NCBI GenBank assembly: GCA_910585245.1 | Contig: CAJUCO010000028.1 | Span: 1 to 32,205, forward strand | Source: an uncultured Oscillibacter sp. | GTDB lineage: Bacteria > Bacillota > Clostridia > Oscillospirales > Oscillospiraceae | Length of the DNA: 32,205 bases | Reading direction: 5' to 3' | Shown here: positions 1 through 6,900 of the stretch, piece after piece | Layout: every line of letters starts with the position of its first letter | Numbering within the stretch: the stretch's first letter is position 1 | Notes under the pieces: model-generated | What the model saw: only the letters and a program-made list of their open reading frames with translations | Told to the model about the DNA's origin: nothing | Databases searched by the model: none | Position numbers and translations under genes: made by a program

Positions 1-479
1 GGGGTGGCGGAAGCGGGCTCCACCACGCCGGCCAGCACGGCTCCCGCGCCGATGTGGCAGCGGGCCCCCACCGTGGCCCGTCCGCCCAGGACGGCTCCCA
101 TGTCAATCATGGTGCCTTTGCCCACCACGGCTCCGATATTGATGACGGCCCCCATCATGATGACGGCCCCCTCGCCGATTTCCACCTTCTCCCGGATCAC
201 CGCACCGGGCTCAATCCGGGCCTGAACGCCCTTGAGGTCCAGCAGGGGCACGCCGGAATTGCGGCGGTCGTTTTCAATGACCAAGTCCGTGATGTGATCC
301 CGGTTGGACTCCAAAATGGGGGCGAGCTGGGCCCAGTCGCCAAAGACGGTGAAGCTGTTCCCGGAGCCAAAGACCTTGGCGGAACCAAAGTCCACAGGCG
401 CGGTGGTGTTGACGTAGAGCTTGACAGGGGTTTTCTTTTCCGAGTTTGCGATATAATCGATGATCTCCTGAGCGTTCAT
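1..479 (-). CDS. dapH: Tetrahydrodipicolinate N-acetyltransferase, 3' end missing
   Basis: Acetylates L-2,3,4,5-tetrahydrodipicolinate with acetyl-CoA in the acetylated branch of lysine/meso-DAP synthesis (cytoplasm). About 159 residues are visible; the C-terminus lies beyond base 1. The N-terminal stretch (MNAQEIIDYIANSEKKTPVK) is the small helical domain typical of DapH rather than succinyl-type DapD. From about residue 90 it becomes a left-handed beta-helix of hexapeptide repeats (GAVIMMGAVINIGAVVGKG, then GAVLGGRATVGA). The ATG at 479 lies 5 nt after the dapB stop and has a GGAGAG site inside the end of dapB, so the two are co-transcribed and probably translationally coupled. It is the third gene after the lysine riboswitch. 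The DapH rather than DapD call rests on the N-terminal domain; the acyl donor is inferred from family. Confidence 0.93.
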   Translation of the reverse strand, partial: MNAQEIIDYIANSEKKTPVKLYVNTTAPVDFGSAKVFGSGNSFTVFGDWAQLAPILESNRDHITDLVIENDRRNSGVPLLDLKGVQARIEPGAVIREKVEIGEGAVIMMGAVINIGAVVGKGTMIDMGAVLGGRATVGARCHIGAGAVLAGVVEPASAT

Positions 480-484
480 AGGCG

Positions 485-1204
485 TTACTCTCCAAATAAG
501 ATTTTTTGCAGGTCATAGACCCCGTTGGACTTCCCCGGCAAGAGGCGGGCCATATGCAACGCGCCGTTTACAAAGATCTGCCGGCTGGCCGCCCGGTGCG
601 TGAACTCCAGCTCCTCGTCCGGGCCAAAGAAGTGAACGGTGTGGGTCCCCGCCACCGTGCCGCCCCGAAGGGCGTGGACGCCGATTTCGTCTTTTCGCCG
701 CCTGCCGGTGTTCCTCTCCCGGCCATAGACCAGGCGGGCCTCCCCCTGGGGGTCCAGGGCCTCCAGCAGCAGCTTGGCGGAACCGCTGGGGGCGTCCTCC
801 TTTTGGTTGTGGTGGGTTTCCGTCAGCTCCACGTCGAAGTCCGGCTTCAAAACGCCGGAGACCTCCTGTAGGGCCCGGTACAAAACCGCCATGCCAAGGG
901 AAAAGTTGGCCGCCCACAACACCGGGGCGGAGGAACCCAGAGACTCGATCTGCCGGAGCTGGGCGGGGGTAAAGCCGGTGGTGCCGGAGAGCAGGGGCGT
1001 CCCGGTCCGGCGGACGTAGGAGGCGACCTCCGGCAGGGTTTCAGGCCGGGAGAAGTCAATGACCACGTCGGCGACGCGCCCCAGCTTTCCCAGTTGTTCC
1101 AGATCGTTTCGCCCGAAGGCGGCCTGAATCTCATCCCCGGCGGCTTGGGCGGTCTCCTGAATCAAACGGCCCATCTTGCCCCGGCCAATCAGAATGTATC
1201 TCAC
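485..1204 (-). CDS. dapB: 4-hydroxy-tetrahydrodipicolinate reductase
   Basis: NAD(P)H-dependent reduction of hydroxy-tetrahydrodipicolinate, the second committed step of lysine/DAP synthesis. The 239-residue protein opens with a Rossmann nucleotide loop (MRYILIGRGKMGRL, residues 1-14). Its catalytic and substrate-binding signature is ELTETHHNQKEDAPSGSAK, and the C-terminal domain reads GGTVAGTHTVHFFGPDEELE. I chose the GTG start at 1204 because it gives the canonical N-terminus, has AAGGAGG about 9 nt upstream, and overlaps the dapA stop in a GTGA arrangement. A longer frame open to 1438 is only read-through into dapA DNA. At 239 residues it is slightly shorter than the E. coli enzyme, usual for clostridial forms. 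Confidence 0.95.
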   Translation of the reverse strand: MRYILIGRGKMGRLIQETAQAAGDEIQAAFGRNDLEQLGKLGRVADVVIDFSRPETLPEVASYVRRTGTPLLSGTTGFTPAQLRQIESLGSSAPVLWAANFSLGMAVLYRALQEVSGVLKPDFDVELTETHHNQKEDAPSGSAKLLLEALDPQGEARLVYGRERNTGRRRKDEIGVHALRGGTVAGTHTVHFFGPDEELEFTHRAASRQIFVNGALHMARLLPGKSNGVYDLQKILFGE

Positions 1205-2088
1205 AATAGCCCCGCCTCCTTCATGGTGGCCCGGAGGATCTTTTGGTGCTCCTCGCTCATCTCGCAAAGAGGCAGGCGCAGGGGGCCCACGTTTAACCCC
1301 ATCATGTTCATGGCGGACTTGACGGGAATGGGATTGACCTCCAAGAAGAGGTCGTTCATCAGATTCAGGTATTTCAGGTGGTTCTCCAGAGCCCGGGCCT
1401 GGTTGCCTCCGGCGTAGTCCGCCACGATCTGGTGGCATACACCGGGCATCACGTTGGCAAAGACCGAGATCACGCCGCTGCCGCCGATGCTCATCAGGGG
1501 GAGGGTAATGTCGTCGTTGCCGGAGTAGAGGGCAAAGTCCGGCCCCACGCAGTGGGCGATCTTCATGGCATAGGACATATCGCCGCTGGCCTCTTTGATG
1601 CCGGAGATCCGGGGGTGCTTGCTGAGCTTTTCCACCACGGAGACGGGAATGGAGCAGCCGGTGCGCCCCGGCACATTGTAGAGAAGGCAGGGAATGTTCA
1701 CCCGGTCCGCCGTCTCGGCGAAGTGGCGGACCATGCCCTCAGGGTTGGCCTTGTTGTAGTAGGGGGCGATGAGCAGCAGGGCGTCGGCCCCCATGTTTTG
1801 ATATTCGATGCTTTTTTCCACCTGGGTGGCGGTGCAGTTGGAGCCGCTGCCCACAATGACGGGCACCCGGCCGTTTACCACTTTGATGGTGTGGGCGACG
1901 ACGGAGGCATCCTCTTCGTGGCTCATGGTGGGGTATTCGCCGGTGGTGCCCAGGGTGAGGATGCCGTCGGTTCCGGCGGCGATTTGCCGCTCCAGAAGCT
2001 GGGTGAGCACGTCGAAGTTGACGCTGCCGTTTTCGTGGAAGGGGGTGATCATGGCGACAATGGAGCCGGTTTGATTGGTGAATTTCAT
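1201..2088 (-). CDS. dapA: 4-hydroxy-tetrahydrodipicolinate synthase
   Basis: Condenses pyruvate with aspartate semialdehyde, the first dedicated step to lysine and diaminopimelate. The 295-residue TIM-barrel aldolase shows the pyruvate-binding GTTGEYPTMSHEE loop, the LYNVPGRTG motif holding the catalytic tyrosine, and the Schiff-base lysine in GIKEASGD. The ATG at 2088 follows GGAGG with about 8 nt spacing and gives the usual family length; the upstream open frame runs through the riboswitch leader and is not coding. First gene of dapA-dapB-dapH, transcribed from a promoter at 2421-2449 through a lysine riboswitch, so expression should fall when lysine is plentiful if the switch behaves like other lysine switches. 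Confidence 0.96.
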   Translation of the reverse strand: MKFTNQTGSIVAMITPFHENGSVNFDVLTQLLERQIAAGTDGILTLGTTGEYPTMSHEEDASVVAHTIKVVNGRVPVIVGSGSNCTATQVEKSIEYQNMGADALLLIAPYYNKANPEGMVRHFAETADRVNIPCLLYNVPGRTGCSIPVSVVEKLSKHPRISGIKEASGDMSYAMKIAHCVGPDFALYSGNDDITLPLMSIGGSGVISVFANVMPGVCHQIVADYAGGNQARALENHLKYLNLMNDLFLEVNPIPVKSAMNMMGLNVGPLRLPLCEMSEEHQKILRATMKEAGLL

Positions 2089-2181
2089 TTGCGTATCCTC
2101 CAGGTTTTTTGAAAGTGGGAAACGGGAATTTTGAACAGGGGGCGTCTTGGGGAAAGGGGGCGGCTCCCTACTCCGTTCAAC

Positions 2182-2212
2182 AAAAAAGCCGGTAGAGGCC
2201 ACGCTCCTACCG
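2182..2212 (-). terminator. Riboswitch-associated intrinsic terminator
   Basis: On the minus strand CGGTAGGAGC and GGCCTCTACCG pair around a GTG loop with one mismatch, followed by GGCTTTTTTG. It lies between the aptamer core and dapA, the expected place for an expression platform. Its 3' arm is also complementary to the 5' edge of the aptamer (see findings). Confidence 0.75.
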
Positions 2213-2412
2213 ACAGTGTACACGCCGGGGACGGCGTGACGGCTCTGTAAGCGGATAGCGCACCCGCGGCCAAGCCGCGGACAGTCCCGGAAGTCTTCCC
2301 CCCGGGCCCATCTTCCGCCCATGCCTGGGGGGAAGATTCGGCGGAGCAGCCTCCGTCGCGCTCAAAGCCTGCCGGCTCCCGCAACCTCTTCGTCTCCGCG
2401 CCTCTATCTCAT
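2213..2412 (-). promoter_or_regulatory. Lysine riboswitch (L-box) upstream of dapA
   Basis: Read on the minus strand, the leader has the conserved L-box blocks in order: GATAGAGGCGCGGAGACGAA near 2390-2408, GCCGAA near 2337-2342 at the start of a long arm whose TCTTCCCCCC and GGGGGGAAGA strands pair, GGGACTGTC downstream of that arm, and the terminal CACTGTC just before the terminator at 2182-2212. The position, about 125 nt upstream of the dapA start and just downstream of a promoter, fits the family. The ligand (L-lysine) comes from family knowledge. I could not assign the 3' strand of helix P1 with certainty. Confidence 0.85.
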
Positions 2413-2420
2413 TTTTTGCT

Positions 2421-2449
2421 ATCATATCACCTTATAAACCCGGTTGCAA
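2421..2449 (-). promoter_or_regulatory. Promoter of dapA-dapB-dapH
   Basis: On the minus strand TTGCAA (2444-2449) and TATGAT (2421-2426) are 17 nt apart. Transcription would begin near 2414, immediately before the first conserved block of the lysine riboswitch. Confidence 0.75.
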
Positions 2450-2497
2450 GGGGGTAGAGAAAAAAATCTCTTGTGGAAAGCGACAAAAACGCCTCCT

Positions 2498-2531
2498 CCT
2501 CTTGCCTCGCGCCAAGAGGGCGTGGTATATT
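2498..2531 (+). promoter_or_regulatory. Promoter with overlapping inverted repeat, M20 gene
   Basis: TTGCCT (2502-2507) and TATATT (2526-2531) are separated by 18 nt. An inverted repeat, CCTCTTG (2498-2504) and CAAGAGG (2513-2519) with an 8-nt gap, covers the -35 box, so a bound dimeric protein would block the promoter. Which protein binds is unknown. Confidence 0.6.
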
Positions 2532-2565
2532 GAAAAGTGCTGAATGTAAAAAAGGAGGCAATTTT

Positions 2566-3669
2566 ATGCTGCCCGTTGTGGAATACCGCCGCGCCCTGCA
2601 CCGCATCCCTGAATTAGACGACCGTCTGCCGGAGACTTGCGCCTATGTGCGCTCGGCCCTGGCCAGTTTTGAGTTAGAGGCCTTTTCTCCCATCCCCTCC
2701 AGTGTCTGTACCTATTTGGACGGGGGGAAGTCCGAAACCGTGGCCTTCCGGGCGGACATGGACGCCCTGCCCATTGAGGAGGCTACCGGCCTTCCTTACG
2801 CCTCCGGCAACACCGGAGCCATGCACGCCTGCGGACACGATGGAAATACCGCCATGGCCCTGGCCCTGGCGGAGTACGCCGCCACCCACCGGGAGGCGCT
2901 GAGGCGAAACGTCCTCTTCCTCTTCCAGCCCTCCGAGGAGACCACCGGCGGAGCGGAGCGGCTCTGTGCCGCCGGCGTTTTGGAGAAGTACCGTGTCTGC
3001 CGGGTGTTTGCCATGCACCTTTGGCCCGGTCTGGAGCAGGGAAACGTCTACTGCCGTCCTGGCCCTATCATGGCCCGGTCCAACGAGGTGACGGTAACCC
3101 TCACCGGCAAAAGCGTCCACATTGGCAAGGCGAAGGAGGGGATCGACGCCCTGGCGGCGGGAGCGGAGTATCTCCTCCGGGCCTACGCCATGTCCGGCGC
3201 CCTCTCAGAGGCGGAGCCGGTGGTATTGCGCTTTGGGAAGATGGTCTCCGGCACGGTGCGCAACGCCGTCAGCGACCTGACCCGGTTGGAAGGAAGTCTT
3301 CGGACCTTCCGGGACGAGACCCAGCTTCGCTGCCGCCAGAGGCTGGAGGAAATTGGCCGGGAGATTGCAAAAGAGACCGGCTGCGGCGTGGACGTATTTT
3401 TGAACCAAGGGTACCCCGCCGTGTGGAACCACGAGGAGCTTTACAAAACGGTTTGCTCCGGACTGGGGGAGGCCGCCCCCCTGCTGCTGGAGGCCCCCAC
3501 CCTGACGGCGGAGGACTTCTCCTTCTATCAGCGGCGGGTTCCGGGTCTCTTCTTTTTGCTGGGCGTGGGCGACACGCCGGGACTTCACTCTCCGGAGTTC
3601 TGCTTTGACGACGAGACGGTGTTGCCCAGAGGTTTGGAGTTTTTGAAAGGGTTGCTCTTGCTGGAGTGA
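2566..3669 (+). CDS. M20-family amidohydrolase, candidate N-acetyl-DAP deacetylase
   Basis: A 367-residue zinc amidohydrolase of the M20D (amino-acid amide/N-acyl hydrolase) group. Visible landmarks are HRIPELDD near the N-terminus, the ADMDALPIEEATGLPYAS block, the metal-ligand motif MHACGHD, FQPSEETTGGAE with the paired glutamates, AMHLWPG, and a C-terminal AEDFSFY followed by LHSPEF with the last histidine ligand. The residue after HACGHDG is Asn (GNT) where relatives usually have His or Phe. The ATG at 2566 has AAAAAAGGAGG upstream. It is divergent from dapABH, and the DapH route needs an M20 deacetylase (DapL) not otherwise seen here, so that role is a reasonable inference. Hippurate- or indole-amide-type substrates cannot be excluded. 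Confidence 0.85.
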   Translation: MLPVVEYRRALHRIPELDDRLPETCAYVRSALASFELEAFSPIPSSVCTYLDGGKSETVAFRADMDALPIEEATGLPYASGNTGAMHACGHDGNTAMALALAEYAATHREALRRNVLFLFQPSEETTGGAERLCAAGVLEKYRVCRVFAMHLWPGLEQGNVYCRPGPIMARSNEVTVTLTGKSVHIGKAKEGIDALAAGAEYLLRAYAMSGALSEAEPVVLRFGKMVSGTVRNAVSDLTRLEGSLRTFRDETQLRCRQRLEEIGREIAKETGCGVDVFLNQGYPAVWNHEELYKTVCSGLGEAAPLLLEAPTLTAEDFSFYQRRVPGLFFLLGVGDTPGLHSPEFCFDDETVLPRGLEFLKGLLLLE

Positions 3670-3678
3670 GAATGAGGG

Positions 3679-3712
3679 AAAATCCCTCGGACGCAAGTCC
3701 AGTGGATTTTTT
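3679..3712 (+). terminator. Intrinsic terminator after M20 gene
   Basis: AAAATCC and GGAC pair with GTCC and GGATTTT around a GCAA loop, with a 3x3 internal loop, followed by further T residues. It starts 9 nt after the M20 stop and resembles the terminator at 3876-3909 with the loop inverted (GCAA versus TTGC). Confidence 0.65.
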
Positions 3713-3763
3713 CGGCTTGTCAAAAAAGCGCCGTTTAAAATGGGGCGGAAAGGAAAAGAGCTA

Positions 3764-3797
3764 CGAGAGAAACCCATCAGGGGTTTCTCTCGTTTTG
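3764..3797 (+). terminator. Second intrinsic terminator
   Basis: CGAGAGAAACCC and GGGTTTCTCTCG form a near-perfect stem around a short ATCAG loop, followed by TTTT. Confidence 0.65.
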
Positions 3798-3800
3798 AAT

Positions 3801-3876
3801 CAGAAGGTTTTCAGACCTTTTCAAGGTCTGAAAACCTTGCTCAGGCTGGCGAAAAAGAATTTTCGACAGCCTGAGA
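3801..3876 (+). repeat. Intergenic two-hairpin repeat, copy A
   Basis: A perfect 16-bp hairpin, AAGGTTTTCAGACCTT (3804-3819) against AAGGTCTGAAAACCTT (3823-3838) with a 3-nt loop, is followed directly by a second long hairpin, CTCAGGCTG plus CGAAAA against TTTTCG plus CAGCCTGAG (3840-3875). The stretch aligns without gaps over the first 44 positions (about two-thirds identical) to copy B at 16429-16504, and more closely in the second half. Both copies sit directly before an intrinsic terminator at the 3' end of a transcription unit. Confidence 0.75.
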
Positions 3877-3909
3877 AAATCCCCCGGACTTGCGTCCGGG
3901 GGATTTTTT
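3876..3909. terminator. Bidirectional terminator between convergent genes
   Basis: A perfect 14-bp stem, AAAATCCCCCGGAC and GTCCGGGGGATTTT, with a TTGC loop. T runs follow on both strands, so it can end both the M20 transcript and that of the surface protein gene, whose stop codon is 16 nt away. Confidence 0.85.
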
Positions 3910-3924
3910 GCTTGGGGAAGAAGG

Positions 3925-6900
3925 TCAGCCCACGTTGTTCATGAAGTTGAACAGCATCTGAGCCGCCTGGGCGCGGGTGGCCTGCCCCTTGGGATTCAAC
4001 ATACCACCGCTGCCGTTGATAACCCGGTTTTGGGTGGCCCAAGCCATGGCGGTCTGGGCATAGCCGCCCACCTGAGCGGCGTCGCTGAAGCCGAGACCGG
4101 AGGAACTGGCGTTGGGACTGCCGGCGTAGCGGTAGAGCATAACCGCCAGCTGTTCCCGGGTGATATAGGCGTTGGGTTTGAAGCTGCCGTCACCGTATCC
4201 GGTGACAATGCCCTGGGAGGCGGCCCACTGGACGGCCTCGGCGCACCAGGCGTCGCCGGCCACGTCGGAGAAGTTCCCGGCAGAGGCGGCAGCGGGGGTG
4301 CTTTCCAGGTTATGGAGGATCTTCGCCAGCTGGGCGCGGGTCAGAGGCGCACTGGGATTGAAGGTGTCCGCGCCGGTGCCGTTCATGATTTCCCGGCTGG
4401 AGACAAAGTCCACAGCGTTGGCGAAGGTGTTCCCGGCGGGAACATCCCGGAAGGATTTGCTGTTGTCCACGAGGGTAATGGTGGCGGAGCCTTCCAAGGG
4501 TACGGTAACGGTGCTGTAATCCGCGTTGGCCACGGATTTACGCACCAGCTCGGTAGAGCCGTCGGCCTTGGTGACCATGGCCACCGTGCCATAGGTGCAG
4601 CTGGCGGGGATTTCCACCGTCACGCCGCCGGTGACCCGGTCCACCTTGGACCCGCCTGCGGTGATGCTGACGTCAATGGAATCTCCCTTGGAGGTGGTGC
4701 TGACCACCAGGGAGCCGCCCTTTCCGGCGAGGCTGGAAAGACCCTTGTTGGAGATGGTTACGTCCGCTGCCGGGGTTTCCACCCGAAGGTCCGCTTCCGT
4801 ACGCTTCGCCAGGTCGCTCACGACGCTGGAGCCAATGGACACATCCGTTTGATCAGCCGCGCTGGGGATGCTGGGAGACACGACAACGGTGTTGCTGCCG
4901 TTTTCCGCCGCCTGATCCACCAGGTTTTGGCCGATGCTTCCGCTGACAACCGCGCTGGCCACACCGTCTTTTACCGTGGCGTTGGGCGTGGCGGTGGAGA
5001 TGCCGGAGCCGCTGGAGACACCCGGGGTATTGGGCGTGGCAGTAGGGGTGCTGGGCTTCGAGGAGGGTTTGCTGGAACCTCCGATGACGGTGCCGCCGCC
5101 GTTGCCTCCTCCGGAACTGGAGGAGTGTTTAGTAAAGCGGGCCGTACCAATGTCGGTAATTTCAAGTATTGTCTGTAGCTGATTGTCCACCAAAGCCACA
5201 TATTTGTAGACAACGGCTGTTTTTATAGTCGTGGTGGCGTTGATGGAAATGGGGGTTGCGGGGTCATAGAGTTTGCTGGCAGAGCCCTCCTGGAGAACGT
5301 ATTTACCCTCCTCTTCGTTCCAGACAACGTCCTCAACCTCAGGGGCTGTTCCGTCGGTCCGGTAGAGGATGACATAGGGTTCGGCCTCCGCGTCGCGCTC
5401 GAAGGCGGGGGCACTCAGCGTAACCTGGCAGGTGCTGGAGAAGGTGCCGCCGTTGGGGGTGAACGCCGGAGGCGTATGAACGTGCTGAGGAATGCTGGGA
5501 GCGCCTTCCACGTTGACGGTATCCTTCGCCTTGACCCGGGCTCTGACAGAGACAAATTCTCCGGCCTCCACAGTCTTGGAGTTTGTATCGGAGTATGTGG
5601 TCCCTCCGTCAAAGCTGTACTCAAGGCCGGATTCTGCGAAGTCCACAGCCGTGGCGGTGGCCGTGACGGTGTAATGAGCACCGTCGGTTTGCGTGTAGGT
5701 GAGCGTCAGGCTGGGAGACTGAGGCACCGGCAGGGGGAGAACTTTGACAGTCACGGTGTAATCAATGTCGTAGTTCCGGGCGGTGAGCGTAAAGGTCAGC
5801 GTAGCCGTCCAGCCCTCTTCGGGAACCGTATCGTTATCCTTACCGGCCAGGGTATAGCGCAGGACAACGGAGTCCGTGAAAGAGGGTTCCCCGTTCAAAA
5901 TGGAATTGGGGTCGCTTACAACAATTTCGCTGGTAGAATCGACGCCCCCGCAGTCGCCAAATTCCAGGGGAAGGCTCTGGACTCCACTAACGGTTGCGCC
6001 GTGGGTGGCTTCCGCTGTCCGGGCCTTGGGAGCGGCCTTTTCAATGGCAAATTCGTCGGTAACAGCCTCCCAGGAGTACCGGCCACCGGGAACGGGCTTG
6101 ACCGTTACGCTGGCAGTGCCAACGTCTATGTTATCGGCCCATTCCAGGGTGTAGTCCCCGCCCAGGGTCAGCTCCTCACCGTCCTCTTCCTTCAGGACGG
6201 TCACGCCCGGCGTAATGGGCTCGCCGGTATAGGTGTGGGGGCCATCGGCCAGGATAATAAACGGCTCAATGATCTCCGCCACGACTTCCAGCTCGTAAGA
6301 GGCGGAAGCGGAGGCGAATTCTTCCGTCGCCGCCACGGTGGCGGTGATGGTTACCGTGCCCAGGGAAACGCCTGTGACCGTGCCGGAGGCGGGGTCTACC
6401 GTGGCAACGGCGGGATCACTGCTGCTATAGGAAACAAGGCCGGTGACACCTTCCTCCACACCCTCGGGGAGCCCGACCGTGGCGGGGTTTAACACCTCGT
6501 CGCCGACTTCCACAACTGTCGTGAGATCCTCGAAGGCGATGCGTTGAACAGGCTTGAGAGAAATTTCAATCCGGTGCGTCACGGATGTGCCCTCGTAGTT
6601 GCCGGTTTCGGGCAACGTGGCGGTGACGGATACGGAGCCCACGGCGGTAGAGGTCACCGTGGTGGTTTTCCCGGTGGCGGGGCTGATGGTGGCGCCTGTG
6701 CCGGAAATGGTCCACCGGACCAGACCGTCCAGGCCGTCCAGGCCCGCCACGGTAGCGGTCAGCTCCAGCGTGGAGCCGATGTTCATGGAGTTTCCACCGG
6801 CGATGCTGAGAGCCGGGGCGGCCTTTACAATCTTGAACTCGGCCAACTTGAGATCCGAAGCTCCGGCGTAGGCGTCGTGGGCTTCCACGTCCACCAGAAC

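Noticed and set aside
4030..5178. Long plus-strand open frames opposite the SLH protein
   Set aside because: Low-complexity Gly/Ala/Arg translations; the minus strand gives a signal peptide, domains and SLH repeats.
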